DNA of 64,000 nucleotides from Platycnemis pennipes (Eukaryota > Arthropoda > Insecta > Odonata > Platycnemididae), in assembly GCA_933228895.1 (NCBI GenBank), contig OW121848.1, positions 132,884,615 to 132,948,614 of the forward strand, in the 5' to 3' direction. A model generated the notes under the pieces. The model was not told the DNA's origin. It did not search any database and saw only the letters and a list, made by a program, of their open reading frames with translations. Below, piece after piece: positions 1 through 11,315 of this stretch; within the stretch, counting starts at the first letter, position 1; each line of letters starts with the position of its first letter. Made by a program: the position numbers and the translations under genes.

Positions 1-1167
1 GAATCAGCTATGTTGGGTAAAAGGGAGTTGACGTAGGAAAGTGGCATGGGGTAGTGGGGTAGTACAATTTATAAATTCTCTAAAAAGTCCAGTTTAAACC
101 CTTTGTCATTTATATATATATATGAAATCTTGGGCGAAAAATTACCGTGGTGTCCAGTCTCAATAAGATGTTTAACAAAACCTGATTTCGGTCGGTATTT
201 AATAAATATTTCTCATGTTCTTTTGCTCTGATAATGAATTTTCTCTATCCAAATTTCCCCGTTCTTCCCCACTTCTCTAAACCACTATCCTATATCAACT
301 CTCTTGTACCCAACATTGCTGATTCTGTGGCTCTTCCCTCCCTCAAACACTTCTCACCTAACCCCTACCCCCAAGAATTTCGTATACATGTGACTTGCAC
401 TCTCAGAAACTTCGGAAATTTTACCCCTGATGATGACGTGTTAACGTCGGAACCGGTTGGGTTAAAATAAATTCGTGGAACAAGTACTAAGTTAATTATT
501 TCTCTCCCATCTCATCATGCCGTCATTCCACAAAGTAGAGCCTGCAACAGTTGAAGTCTTGCTTGAACGTTTCTCGAACTCCATCTAGATTCGTCACACT
601 ACAAAAAATTGGCATCTTTTTATAATTAAATAATGAAAACAAGGACTTATCATCGTTATACCATGGACGAAATAATAGAAAATCCGCAGCTTGTGCACAA
701 GTGTTTTTACCCGAGGTAGCTTTCCCCCTAAACTCTTGTCCCTCTACGTTCATGGATAACATACCGCAAGCCTCTGCGAATTCGTGCGGCGAAAAGGAGA
801 TGGGATTAAGGGTTCGTCTTTAAGAGGATTAAGGGTGTCTCGGCGCGTCAGGGCTCCCCTACCACCAGGGATAAAATCCTTCAGCAAGTGAAGGATAAGG
901 CACCCCTAAAAACCAAGGGTCACTTCACACGTTTCCAATTTCAGTTCCAAAAGTCGGGATTCTCTCAAAATTGAATTCGATTGGGGCCGAGGTCTCCAAT
1001 GAACCCTTACAACCAACACTGACGTCGTCCACTTTTGACCACAGTCCGTCACAAACCGATCACCTAAAAATTGGAGGTTTTTGTTTTGTGCTTTCGCTTA
1101 CGGCATTTTATTCCGATTGTTTATTTCTTAAGACGCACATAATTAATTTTAGTCCAGGTTTATTATC
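1..1167. other. No gene recognised; AT-rich sequence
   Basis: I see no protein family, RNA gene or mobile element here. A short TA microsatellite lies near 108-121. Open frames in this stretch are short, start anywhere and have no recognisable motif. Around 800-910 the base composition is richer in GC and there is a small hairpin-like CCTTCAGCAAGTGAAGG near 870, with no assignable role. Confidence 0.5.
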
Positions 1168-1750
1168 ATCATCAACTGTCAACAATCCTGGGATTGGTTT
1201 GACTCAGCCCTCCATTCGATTCTTCTATCTGCCAACCTCTTCATATTGGCGTAATGCCTCTCTTATACATCCTTCACAACCTTTTCCATATGTCTCATGC
1301 AAGGCCTGACTTTTCTATTCTTCCCGTTCACTTCATACCCGACGATTGTCTTCATCAGGCCATTGTGTCGTACGATATGGCCGATTAAGTCGTGCCGTCT
1401 TCTTTTTAGACTTGTCAGCAGACTTCTCTTTTCTCCCACTCTTCTAAGGACCTTATCGTTACTTACTAGGTCGATCTTTGTAATCTTCATCATTCTTCTG
1501 TAGCATCACATTTCGAATGCTTCCACCATTTCTTCTCCGCTGCTGTTATCGTCCATGCCTCACTGCCGTAAAGAAACACACTCCAGATGAAAGTAAGTTC
1601 TGATGAATTGTTTCCTTACTTCCACGCTTGTATTTCCAATTGTACGTAGATTCTTCTTTTGATAGAATTCCCATTTTGCACGGGCTATTCTACTGACTAG
1701 CTTTCTTTCTTGCTTCGTCTATCGTTGGTCACTCGCTAATCGCGTTAATG
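1168..1750 (-). pseudogene. LINE-A non-LTR retrotransposon, 3' end (C-terminus of the ORF2 polyprotein), broken
   Basis: On the minus strand this reads as the last part of an endonuclease/reverse transcriptase polyprotein. Seen directly, in order: VSRIARAKWEFYQKKN, SVEVRKQFIRTY, AFEM*CYRRMMKI, EKRSLLTSLKRRRHDLIGHI, VRHNGLMKTIV and ANMKRLADRRIEWRAESNQS, followed by a tail rich in GAT/TGATGA. This order is the one found downstream of the reverse transcriptase core in a widespread arthropod non-LTR family (known of the family). It is 5'-truncated and carries in-frame stops and frameshifts, so it is dead. Four other windows (4352, 15538, 35565, 48084) hold the same C-terminus, and 53255 and 61270 hold the reverse transcriptase core. 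The exact clade (RTE-like or CR1-like) is not settled. Confidence 0.8.
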
Positions 1751-4351
1751 TCCCGTCGCGTATCCATAAATCATATAGCCCGTACCCCAGGTTAGGAATT
1801 GCTACTAGCTCGATGCTCTTATTACTAATTGAAACATTTGCCTTTCAATTTCTATAAATTATTCATTAAACAACATATTATATATATTGACTCATAAACA
1901 TTATTGAGATCTTAAACCCTAAGCATTAAAAAACTAATAAATCTCTCATGTTAATTTTTCTCACGGAATATGTTAAAAGTATGCCTCATATTAAAATTTT
2001 ACTGACACACCGCATAGTAGCGAAAGAGCTTGACTGACATCAAAGGTAAAACTTTTTTGAAGGTTCGTGATTAGCTAACTAATAACTAGTCACATCCGTC
2101 CCAATAACTTCTTATAAGAACGGTTTCCGTTAGGTCCAACATCCCCAACAAATTCTTGAATGAAAGAGTCATTTATCATTTTATAATTTAAAATATAATC
2201 CAATTTTCTTCTTTGGTAGATTCGTTCTGGGAAGGTCTACGCAATTTCAGTTTTTATGCATTTAAACCAGGGGATAAAAATTTAAGCCTCCATCTCTACT
2301 CGCTCCATTATTCTAACCGGCATGAGTACCATTGCTAATACGTTTGTGAATTTCATATTCAGGACGACGAAAATTAAAACTAATCCATTTGCATGTAAAT
2401 GAACATTACGATTTTATTTCCTGTATTACAGGGAATGTTTATCCACTAAAGTGATTGTGAAAAGAGAGCTAAATAATCCAAAACGTGCGTTATTTCACAG
2501 ATATATATTTATTCTCAGTCGCCATTTCATACGAAACATTTTAAGGCAAACGATGTATTCAGAAGACCTTTGTTCACTATTCATGCCGAGGCATTTCCAG
2601 GAAAATAGTATGCACATGCGTTTTCATTCGATGATTTACGGAGTGGAAACGTGATGCAGAATAAATTTCAATGGAATAATGTTTTAGGGTAGAAATTCCG
2701 CAAGTAGACTTAAAAAAACAAGTAGGTCATAGGAGAATTTGATGGAGGAGTTTAGAGTGGTGTATCTCTCTTGAGGTTCAACGTGTTGAGAATTAATGAT
2801 TTTTTGGCTCGAAATCTAGATTTTTACTTCAAATCCACGTAATGCACTGACAAAAATATATGCAAACTATCTTGAGATTGTGAGGCAGGGTGTGAAACAT
2901 CACCGTACATTCGCCACTTACTTGCAAATCAGACTACTATTTCATGGAGACAGGTTAACTATGCATTGACGAGACGTTTGCATAGAAATAGTTAATGTCT
3001 AAATCATAATGCAATAATTATTGGTGATTGAGATTTTTATTTTAATGCATCAATTAAGATATCCTACTCATTTATGAGATAGTAACAGTATCTTACGGAA
3101 ACCAGAGTAATTAATCATTATCAGAAATGTAAGGGTATGAATTATAAAGTACACAGATAACGTCACCTTGCAACAAATAGCATTCATGCACAGGATATTC
3201 CGGATTTCAACACATTTTTTCACATAAATAAACAACGCATATTCGTTCCAACAGTATTTATCGATAAGAATGGGTTCTAAATAACGAGCATAAAAAACAC
3301 CGCAGTAGACACAGTAAAAGCCCTGAAACGAGCATGGCATGGAAATGTATGTATAACGAATGGGAAATGTGAAGCTTCTATAAGTAATTTTGATGCAATA
3401 CGCAAGGGAAAGAGAAAGGAGAGGTAAATGTAGAAAAAGCTGGATAAAAGGAATAAAGAAGGAAGATAGTATCTTAGAAAAATAACTCTAAATGATTAAG
3501 ATGTCGACTTAGATGAAGTACTCTCAGCATTGCATTCAATTACAAAATTCAAAAAAAACTTTATACCTATATTGATCGTTATATATCATTGACAAAAACC
3601 CTCCACCGCTGCCGGGATACGAACCAGGAATCTGTGGATGGAAATCCAGTATTAAAGCCGCCATGTCAACTCCATCCTCCCCTTACCTCTTTAACTTCCA
3701 TATTGCTTCTAAAATTTATCTCTTTTTACGATGTGATGAGGAAAGTAGTAAAAACTCCACAGAGAACCTCGGCTTATATTCGTTTCAAATATTTAATTCC
3801 CATAGAATAACAACATCGGCCTTTACTTTGTGGAATTTTATCATATTATTCAGGAATAATTAAACTTTGCTACGCCCAAGAAAACTTAGGAAGTTTAGCA
3901 GCCCGGAAAGTTAATAAGTTTAGTTAAAATCTTTGATTAGTTTCCATAGTTTTGCCTCGTTGCATGTAGTTTAAAGTTCATACCCTCTCTCTAAGATGCC
4001 ATTCTGGCATTTTCGTTTCACCACGTAGCCAGACCGACTTCCCGAATGAAATGAAAGGGTATGTGACAGGGGCGTGGAGTGAAACCAGGGTCGGGTCGGA
4101 ATTGATTTCGGCAAGGTGGAGGGGATAAAAGGGTTCTGAATTCACGACCAGAGTCCACTTCCGGTCCTCTCATGTGGAACCGGTCGTGAGCGGAATGAGA
4201 GTCCTGGTGTTCCTTCAGCCAAAATGTGCTACGTCTGCGAAATATCCCCCTGAGGTCGAGATAGAGAACCTAAATAACCTGACTCTGCGATATACTTCTT
4301 TAAACCCTCACTCATAAAAAACTTCCGATATCTCTCACAGAATAAGGTGAG
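1751..4351. other. No gene recognised
   Basis: AT-rich sequence without a recognisable protein or RNA. The piece at 3605-3650 holds a reversed B-box-like sequence (GGGATACGAACC) that could be a scrap of a tRNA-derived SINE, but no A box or body can be followed. The string TTTGTGGAATTTTA at 3828-3841 resembles the sequence next to the hammerhead-like element at 41.1 kb and may be a small remnant of the same family. Confidence 0.45.
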
Positions 4352-4757
4352 TCATCATCATCATTGGTCAACAATCCTAGGATTGGCTTGACGCAACCCT
4401 CCAACTCGATTCTTCTATCAGCCAACCTTTTCATTGCGACGTAATTCTTCCCTTTTATATCCTTCACAACCTGTTCCATGTATCTCATACGAGGCCTGCC
4501 ATTTCCAATCTTCCCGTTCACTTTTCCCTCGACGATTGTCTTCATCAGGCGATCGTGTCTTAAGATGTGGCAGATTAAGTCGTCCCGTCTTATTTTTATA
4601 GTTTTCAGTACGCATCTCTTCTATCCCGCTCTTCTTAAAACTTCTTCGTTTGCCTCTCGGTCGATCCATTTTATCTTCATCATTCTTCGGTAGCACCATA
4701 TTTCGAATTCTTCCACCCTTTTCTTCTCCACTGCTGTCATCGCCCATTGCGAAAAAA
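4352..4757 (-). pseudogene. LINE-A 3' end, second copy, broken
   Basis: The minus strand reads AVEKKRVEEFEIWCYRRMMK, IKWIDREANEEVLRRAG, then after a frameshift LMKTIVEGKVNGKIGNGRPR, MRYMEQVVKDIKGKNYVAMK and RLADRRIELEG. It ends with a stop-rich tail and a (TCATCA)n/(TGATGA)n tract at 4352-4366, the usual simple-repeat 3' end for this kind of non-LTR element. It is strongly 5'-truncated; the frameshift sits near 4620-4640. Its upstream edge lies about 40 bp from a CTACATCTACAT module on the same strand (4797-4880), but other LINE-A copies lack that neighbour, so the pairing may be chance. Confidence 0.82.
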
Positions 4758-4796
4758 ACATTTTTTCCTTCCAGTAGGTCCTTGTTTGCGTGTTAG

Positions 4797-4880
4797 CAGT
4801 GCATGCTTGGTGATCTTCACCCCCTGCCACACACCCTCGCGGTGGATTGCAGGGTATCGAGTAGATGTAGATGTAGTAGG
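4797..4880 (-). repeat. Dispersed CTACATCTACAT hairpin module, minus-strand copy
   Basis: On the minus strand: CTACATCTACATCTACTCGA, then ATACCCTGCAATCCACC, CGCGAGGGTGTGTGGCAGGG. Ten copies are visible in this window. The two halves CCCTGC..CCACC and GGTG..GGCAGGG can pair into a hairpin. The family name is not known to me from sequence alone; similar sequences are common in arthropod genomes. Confidence 0.7.
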
Positions 4881-5194
4881 TAGAAATTCTCCCAGTGCTT
4901 CTCACGAAGACATTTTTTATTCTATTATTTTAATCTAAGGGTGTTTTGCACGAAGAAAAAAGCTATTACAATTCGGAAGAAGCGGCCAACAACTTTATTT
5001 CCACCATTTACAAATTGTAGGAAATACGAAAGAAACAGTGTTATCATGGGAAATAAGGAAGGAAGGGTGGAGGGGACGCCGGCATTAATTTTTTTCAAAA
5101 TAAAGGTGCCCAGTTGTTCAACAATTTAACAGCCCATCCGACGGACGAAATACTGAACCTGAAGGATTCTTCACTCAGTTCTTAGTAGGGACCG

Positions 5195-5290
5195 ACGTAA
5201 AAAAGAATAATATCTGCCACATCAGAGATTCGAACCTGATCTTTCAGGATGGCAGGCAACCACCACACAAATCCAATCCCAAATGATGCA
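5195..5290 (-). repeat. tRNA-like SINE fragment (weak)
   Basis: The minus strand carries AGGTTCGAATC, a good RNA polymerase III B-box match, preceded by GGTTGCCTGCCATCCTGAAAG. I cannot trace a complete A box or a SINE body, and the sequence differs from the SINE-A and SINE-B families below. It may be the decayed head of another tRNA-derived SINE. Confidence 0.3.
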
Positions 5291-5595
5291 ATGAGGCTGA
5301 CGGTTTCAAACAGTCTCGATGAAAATTGCATGAATAAACACGAGAAAAATTACATAAAGGGCTAGGTATTATTCGCACAGTCGTCTAGCCATATTTGAGG
5401 TGTGCCGTGAAGTTTTTAGTTTACACTATTTAATTCTTACCGTCTATCTCTCCATGCATCGGATAACAGAATTGACTTAAATTCGATTAAATTTTTATAA
5501 CTCCAATTTCACAGATTACAAGTTTACATTACAATTTTGCAAATACAAGCTGTTTAGTACGTGACAAGCACTCCGTTCATAATTGATGACTACTC
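5291..5595. other. No gene recognised
   Basis: Short AT-rich stretch without a recognisable feature. Confidence 0.5.
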
Positions 5596-5654
5596 GCCTC
5601 CTACCACACATCCTCAAGATAGCTATCGGGGTACTCAATAGAGGTAGTTGTGAG
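5596..5654 (-). repeat. Dispersed hairpin module, degenerate minus-strand copy
   Basis: The minus strand reads CTACCTCTATTGAGTACCCC, then GATAGCTATCTTGAGGATGT and GTGGTAGGAGG. It aligns with the CTACATCTACAT/TACCCTGCAAGCCACC/GAGGGTGTGTGGCAGGGGG consensus of the other copies but with many changes, suggesting an old insertion. Confidence 0.45.
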
Positions 5655-7634
5655 GGGCAATTAGGTGCATCCAAATATTAGGTCCCGTAAGGCAAAAAAA
5701 AATTTTTTTCGCCTTGTCCTCATCATAATCTGTACACAAAACTAGAAAAATGGAGGAAGAAAGAACCGTATTCGGTATTCTCCTTTCATTGAAGAAAGGC
5801 AAAACATGTTGTTTCAGCTTTTTTCAAGTAGTCACCTCCATTGAATTGCTAGCCAGGAAGAATCGAAATTGGACGCAAAAACCGATACAAATAACTAGGT
5901 ACAAGGTATGCACTGAAAGGGGTATTGTGGAACCGAAGTCCTTCAGGATTTGTTGTGAATGGACGGGAATTGTGAATGACAAATATACTGCGGTTGAATG
6001 AGGTTGTGCCGGGATTTTATAATTTATTTCAACCCAGTAAACACTCACAAAAAAGTGAAAACAATACTTGGCTGCCTTAAATTGGCGGAGAGTCAGAAAA
6101 CTTCGCATGCGCAAATTTGCGGTGAAAGCACAGCTTCGGCAAAAGTAAAATAAAAAAACAGGACATTATTCTGGACTTATTGATGCATGCGAAATGTGGA
6201 ATTTCGTAGAAAACTCCTTTAATTCATCGAGGGTGTACTGAAAATAGAGATTTTTATTTTCATGTTTTCATTAATGCGATTTCCATGATTCGAAACCGTG
6301 AACTTTTTTGCTTAACAGCCTCAAGACTGAACAAAAAATAAAGCTGAATGCATCTCGTAACTACCTAAATCTTGAGTGGGATCGTCTTCCGGCGCGAATA
6401 AATAGGAGTTAAAAATTACTCGGAATGCAATGCCATTGCTAGCCAAGTAGACGGTGGAATGGCCATTTCGGTGTCTGGAAGAGGAATGACCAGGCAATGA
6501 AAAGTAACGAATTGCTTGACATAATTACGGAAGCCAAGTCTCGTACTCGCGATCCTGACGCAGGAGACTAGAAACATCCTCGTCTGAAGCCATTTCGGTC
6601 CAGGGGGTGAACGCAAGACTGTCTGCCGCGGAAGAGAAAGGGACGAACGGAAGAGAAATAAAATCACAGAAAAAAAACGAAGTAAATTCCTTTCCCTTAA
6701 ACGACCAGACAAACATTCGACCGCCGCGAAAATTGGCCTTCGGAAATTATTGGTCTCTCCAACAAAATTCACCGACGGAATTCATTTCTTGCCAACTCGA
6801 TCCCTTTGTTTTTAGGGCCTACTCAAACACACACGCAGACACAAATTTATATTATGTCTAAATGTAAAAACGGTTAGTAACCCAAGGATAGCCAGAAAAC
6901 AAATACCTTTAAAAAAGATACGATCGGGTCCCAGTGGAAAAGGCGGATTTATAAGACGTTAATTGAGAGGTCTTTGAGTTATGCAGGTGAAAGGGAAAAA
7001 AAAGCGGTTTAGCCGAATAGTGAGTAAGACCCATGAAAAAGGTGAGTTCAACGCGAGGATTGGTTTTTGATGGGAGATGTTAGAGCTCACCCTGTACTAA
7101 GCCATTAGCGTGTGAAATGGAGGCGTTTACTCGGAAACGAAATCGCTATTTTGTACACGAAATCGTTAGATGGAAAAAAAAAGAGAATTTTAGTGAAAAA
7201 ATTAACCCTTTAACCACAACCACTCACTCATAAATCAAAAATTAAAATAAGCAAAAGGTGACGCCCACCGAAAAAGCTACTTTGATAACATTGACGTCAC
7301 TTTCCTCCCGTCCTTTACTGCTTTTAGGGGAAAGGAAGGGAGTCAAGGGGGGTTCTCGGAAGGTCTGCTCGCACAGATGCTGTCGCAACTGTCCTATTGG
7401 CAGAGTCAGCTGTGTCCACCACATTGCGATAAAGCAAAGTAGCTTCGCGGCCTCAGTTGTGATTGGACGAAGTCGTTATGCGTCACAGGTTTCACCACGT
7501 CCACTTTTCGGAAAGGGTTAAAAACATAAATTTTTCGCCGCTTATAACTCGAGAAACAATTGACGGATTAAAAAACTTTTTTTAAAAGTCTTTTTATTTT
7601 ATAAACTCTATCAGATTCGGAAATAAAACAAATA
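5655..7634. other. No gene recognised; contains a GC-richer CRE/CCAAT cluster
   Basis: Open frames here have no recognisable domains. The stretch 7260-7520 differs from its surroundings: it is GC-richer and carries several transcription-factor-like motifs, listed separately. Otherwise AT-rich and plain. Confidence 0.4.
7285..7500. promoter_or_regulatory. Candidate regulatory cluster: perfect CRE plus two inverted CCAAT boxes
   Basis: TGACGTCA, the palindromic cAMP-response element, is at 7292-7299. Inverted CCAAT boxes (ATTGG) lie at 7396-7400 and 7462-7466, and a CRE-like GCGTCAC follows near 7480. The stretch is GC-richer than its flanks. Such clusters occur in animal promoters, but no transcript or exon can be tied to it here, so the role is inferred only and could be chance. 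Confidence 0.2.
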
Positions 7635-7852
7635 ACGACCCCATACGGTAAACGACCCCATTCACACATTCAGGGGGGCCAGTTCCTTTCCTTGGACCAC
7701 CTGCGATTTCCTAATACGTTCCGACACGTAGAAAATCGAACCGCGAGGATTTTAGGTGGGGAGATCCAGAGAGGTTCTTTCCCAGGATTTGAACCCGGGA
7801 CTCTCCGGTCAGTAGCTCAGTACTCTACCCACTAGGCCACCACGACCCTCAA
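7635..7852 (-). repeat. SINE-B, tRNA-derived SINE
   Basis: On the minus strand the head reads GTGGTGGCCTAGTGGGTAGA (A-box region), GTACTGAGCTACTGACCGGA and CCCGGGTTCAAATCCTGGGA (B box within a pairing T-arm-like stem). The body then shows GGAAATCGCAGGTGGTCC and GGAACTGGCCCCCC. The same order of head and body is found on the plus strand at 55072-55325, which makes this a repeat family and not a genuine tRNA gene. No 3' target-site duplication was identified with certainty. Confidence 0.75.
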
Positions 7853-8643
7853 TACACCCACACGTGCATAATACGCTTAGGAAAGAAAGAAGACACAAGG
7901 AATCAAAATAAGAAACAAAAGAGTATGAAAAGGATATTTTTGAAAGTTATTGAATGTGCATACAAGATGACAGATATGCGAATGTTAAGCTAGAGCAGGA
8001 GATGGACAAAAATAGTAGAAATTTTTGGCGGAAATAAATTGAAACGGAAGATTTTAAGCATGCATAAATAGTGATTCGGATAGAGAACGCTAGATAAGGA
8101 AAGAAAGTTGAGACATGGCCTGCATGGATAGAGATTTGGACGGGACTACTCAAAAAACTGCTTATGTCGGTGAAATATTTATGATCTATGGATTTGGAAG
8201 ATAAGCGAACACGAGAAAACAGTAGTTAATGAAAAATATTTCTGTTGCACGATAGTCACAAAACAATACACATTAAACTACAAAAAATAATTATAGGTAG
8301 GTATCTATACATAAAATATATAATGGCTATTGCCATTAATAATAACATTTTCATAACTCTTTGACGCAAAATTGAGCACATTTCTCTAAAGTAATGGCTT
8401 GAAAATATGAAGTCCACGCTGAAGAGTATGACGAGTAAATTAAACGCTCTAAGGTTGTCTGAAAAACGAATCCTTATTGAGTTTTATGTGCATGAAATTC
8501 TATGCGAGAATTCCCCAGAAGAAAAAAATAAAAGAACAGGGCAACGGGAATTATAGCACTTAGCCAGAACTACTATCCAGTGTCATACGTCATAAATTAC
8601 AAGTTTATTTTTACAATATTAATTGCTTTAAAAATATTTATCC
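7853..8643. other. No gene recognised
   Basis: AT-rich sequence, purine-rich in part, without a recognisable gene or element. Confidence 0.5.
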
Positions 8644-8692
8644 CCTTACACCCTAGCGGTGGCTTGCAGAGTATTATGTAGATGTAGATTAA
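8644..8692 (-). repeat. Dispersed hairpin module, minus-strand half of a head-to-head pair
   Basis: The minus strand reads CTACATCTACATAATACTCT, GCAAGCCACCGCTAGGGTGT and AAGGGG. It faces a plus-strand copy that begins only about 20 bp away, giving an inverted pair. Confidence 0.6.
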
Positions 8693-8712
8693 TGAAGAAA
8701 GTATAGGCGTTC

Positions 8713-8792
8713 CTACATCTACATTCACGAAGTACCCTGCAAGCCATCTCGAGGGTGTCTGGCAGTGGGGGAGTAATTACCAAACATCCACT
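8713..8792 (+). repeat. Dispersed hairpin module, plus-strand half of a head-to-head pair
   Basis: Reads CTACATCTACATTCACGAAG, TACCCTGCAAGCCATCTCGA and GGGTGTCTGGCAGTGGGGGA, followed by ATTACCAAACATCCACTT. The last part resembles the flank of the copy at 54475 (TCACCAAACATTCACT), so the repeat unit is longer than the hairpin alone. Confidence 0.7.
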
Positions 8793-8996
8793 TCGTACAT
8801 GAATGAAGAGTTAAAATTTAACCTATTCACAGTTCGGATACTAGCCTCATGCGAGACAGGCAATTCGTGTGCAGAGGAATGCGTAAAAGTTTTCACCTCT
8901 ACGTACACGTATGTGTTGATGCTATCAATATGTTTGTTCTATTCTTCTGAGGTAGCTTTCAGGTTTTCTCACTTCTGCTACGCAATGGATTTAAAT

Positions 8997-9557
8997 CAGG
9001 GGTTTCCAACCTTTTATTTTTACCAGCTCACCCCTTAACAATCCTTTTACCTAATCTGTACCGCTTCATCCATGAGCCACAAAAAAAAGCTTGCAACTTT
9101 TGAAGCTGGTCTTCATTAGAGGTTGAGTGATAAATTCCACACTAAAATTATAAATCTTTGAATTACAACCATCTCCTGGAGAATAACTTTATTTATTCTT
9201 TGTTTATGCATACCGTCGTCACGTCTACACAAACAACATGTCGCCGCAAGGGAGTCACCAATGAGGGATATTTTCCACACCAAAATGAATCTTTGAGCAT
9301 GACTATCTCTGGTCATTTCCTTCACTGACTGATTGTTTATATGCATCGTCGTCATGTCTACACAAACAACGTGTCACCGCACAGTTGAATCACGAGTGTA
9401 GTCAATTACAGTGACTAATGGTGTTTAACTCATCGAAAAGGTTATGCTGGCTATGTGATCGTAACTGGAAATAAACTTTCAGACAAATAAATGTGCTAAC
9501 TTCCACCATTATTAAGTTTACGTCACGAACCACCCCTATGTTAAGCGCGAACCCCTT
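8997..9557. mobile_element. Possible hAT-like small non-autonomous element
   Basis: The left edge reads CAGGGGTTTCCAACC, very close to the terminal repeat typical of hAT-superfamily elements (known of the family). A partly matching inverted end is found near 9550-9557 (GCGCGAACCCCTT). No convincing 8-bp target duplication is visible, and the inner sequence is mostly a 133-bp tandem duplication. The right boundary is a guess. Confidence 0.35.
9131..9392. repeat. Two-copy tandem repeat, period about 133 bp
   Basis: Both copies contain ATTCCACACTAAAAT/TTTCCACACCAAAAT, then GCAT..CGTCGTCAYGTCTACAC, AAACAAC and TGTCRCCGCA. The shared ACGTCTACAC/ATGTCTACAC strings start at 9221 and 9354, 133 bp apart. 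No coding potential is evident. Confidence 0.65.
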
Positions 9558-10011
9558 TAGGGATATTCTACTTTTAGAGTTCCTCTAATACAGATATTAG
9601 TCTCCCTAAAGTTTCTTGTAACACCAAGAGCAGGACGATCACCTTGCTTTTTTTAGATGAGGTTTGGGTAGGAATGGATTGGCGGAGGAAAACGCGGACT
9701 CTATTCCGAATATCGTAGAGCAGGTGGGCCACTGGAATCAAAAGCATCCGTACTATCCTTCTCCCCGCATTTCCCTCCCTATCTGGGCGCATAAATTCCC
9801 TCCCATCCCTGTCTCCTATCCCAAATGCTATTAATGGAATCCGTATCAAATACCTGTCCGTACAATCTTCTATCCGCTCCGAAACGCTACCATCTCGTTG
9901 ACCGCGATAGCCTCCGTGGTAGGGAGGGGCGGGGGGAGTCTTTCCCTGCACAAACCGCTTCCTCGTCCACCAATCCCTAGAGGGCCGCTACTTCCTTCTC
10001 CCATCCCTACT
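9558..10011. other. No gene recognised
   Basis: The minus strand has an open frame of 125 codons (9574-9951) without any recognisable domain; it is probably fortuitous. Confidence 0.4.
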
Positions 10012-10065
10012 ACATCTACATAATACCCTGCGAGCCACCACGAGGGTGCGTGGTAGGGGGAATCT
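10012..10065 (+). repeat. Dispersed hairpin module
   Basis: Reads CTACATCTACATAATACCCT, GCGAGCCACCACGAGGGTGC and GTGGTAGGGGGA, one of the best-preserved copies in the window. Confidence 0.72.
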
Positions 10066-10670
10066 ATCTAATTGGGAGAGGAAATGCTATCGAAATCCAG
10101 TCTCGAAACCGAACTCCATTGGAAGGTATATTGGGTCAATACGGTGGCACGAATACCGACTTCCAGCCTGGAATAGTCCTGGTTTGAATGCCAATGGTGA
10201 AATAGAATTTCAGTTTCAATACCGCTTCATATTAGAAAGCTGTGTGAAGAGCACTTACTTCTGTGCTCCATCTGTTGGGGGTAGAAGGTCTGGAAAATTC
10301 CAACCTTAAACTAATTACCCACAAATCCAAAATATCAATAATGACCTTAGCGATCAGTCATATCCCTCGAATAATGTTGACAGGTAACCTGTCGTATTCG
10401 ACAGTTTCTAATGCATATAATTTTAATTGCAACACGAGCAATCATTCAGTAAAAGTCACTGGTTTTTCGAACCATCTTCTTGCGCTAGTGTTTTCCTACA
10501 ATAATTTTTAATCTTTTATGCTTACGTTTTTCCCACATTGTATATTTACACATATTTTTTTGTTCAATCCATAATATAGCTCACCATTACAGAAAATCGA
10601 TTATTTTTAAGTCTAATTCATAATTACCTATACTTTAATATTTATGTATTAATTTACCTATAACATATTA
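10066..10670. other. No gene recognised
   Basis: AT-rich sequence; no gene, RNA or repeat recognised up to the start of the long inverted repeat. Confidence 0.5.
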
Positions 10671-11315
10671 CTAGGGGTCATTCCACCTCAATTCAACAAA
10701 CGTTTGTCCCTTAGGGTGTCAGATTTTGATAAAAATTGGTGTACGGGAACAAAATCAACTCAAACTGAATATCCTCAAACAGTTTTGTGAAAAAAATTTT
10801 TTTGAGCGAATTATGCATGTTTTAATTTCTTCGCATTTTTAGCAAAAATCCGAGCCTTAAACCATATTATCACTTATATCTCCGCTTGTAATGGTCATAA
10901 AGCAATGATTTTGTAGCTCTTTTTAAAGCTAAATCTTTATTGAATGCAAATATATAACTAAAAAATTATTTTCTTCTAAACCCTATTGTTGATAATTACT
11001 AATGTTTAAAAAATTGTTAATAGACTGTTCTCAAATACTCCATCTCAGAATCCGTGGAAACGTTTTTTCCGCAATTTAAACATACCCAGCTAACTATTCC
11101 AAAAATAAAATTTAGTGGCAATTCATAAATGCGTTTTTTATAAATATTTAAACATTTACCATTTTCTCTCGCGAGGCCCGTCGGCTCCCACATTTGGAAT
11201 ACACGCAGCAGACACGCGATGCAAGCATAAACATTTCCTAATTGCTCAAGGTCGTCACTATATGAGATAAAAATATATTATAAACTATAAATGTTAACAA
11301 CAATTGTTATTTGTT
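10671..11315 (+). repeat. Left long terminal inverted arm
   Basis: Matches the reverse complement of 12882-13524 along its whole length, from GGGTCATTCCACCTCAATTC at the outer end to AACAATTGTTATTTGTT at the inner end. Only scattered single-base differences are seen, for example GGTCGTCACTATATGAG against GGTCGTGGCTATATGAG. Confidence 0.9.

Noticed and set aside
7780..7852. tRNA gene on the minus strand
   Set aside because: A- and B-box regions and a T-arm-like stem look like a tRNA, but the sequence continues into a body shared with the copy at 55072, so it is a SINE head.
9131..9392. CRISPR-like array
   Set aside because: Only two long diverged units in tandem, no short repeats with unique spacers, and a eukaryotic setting.
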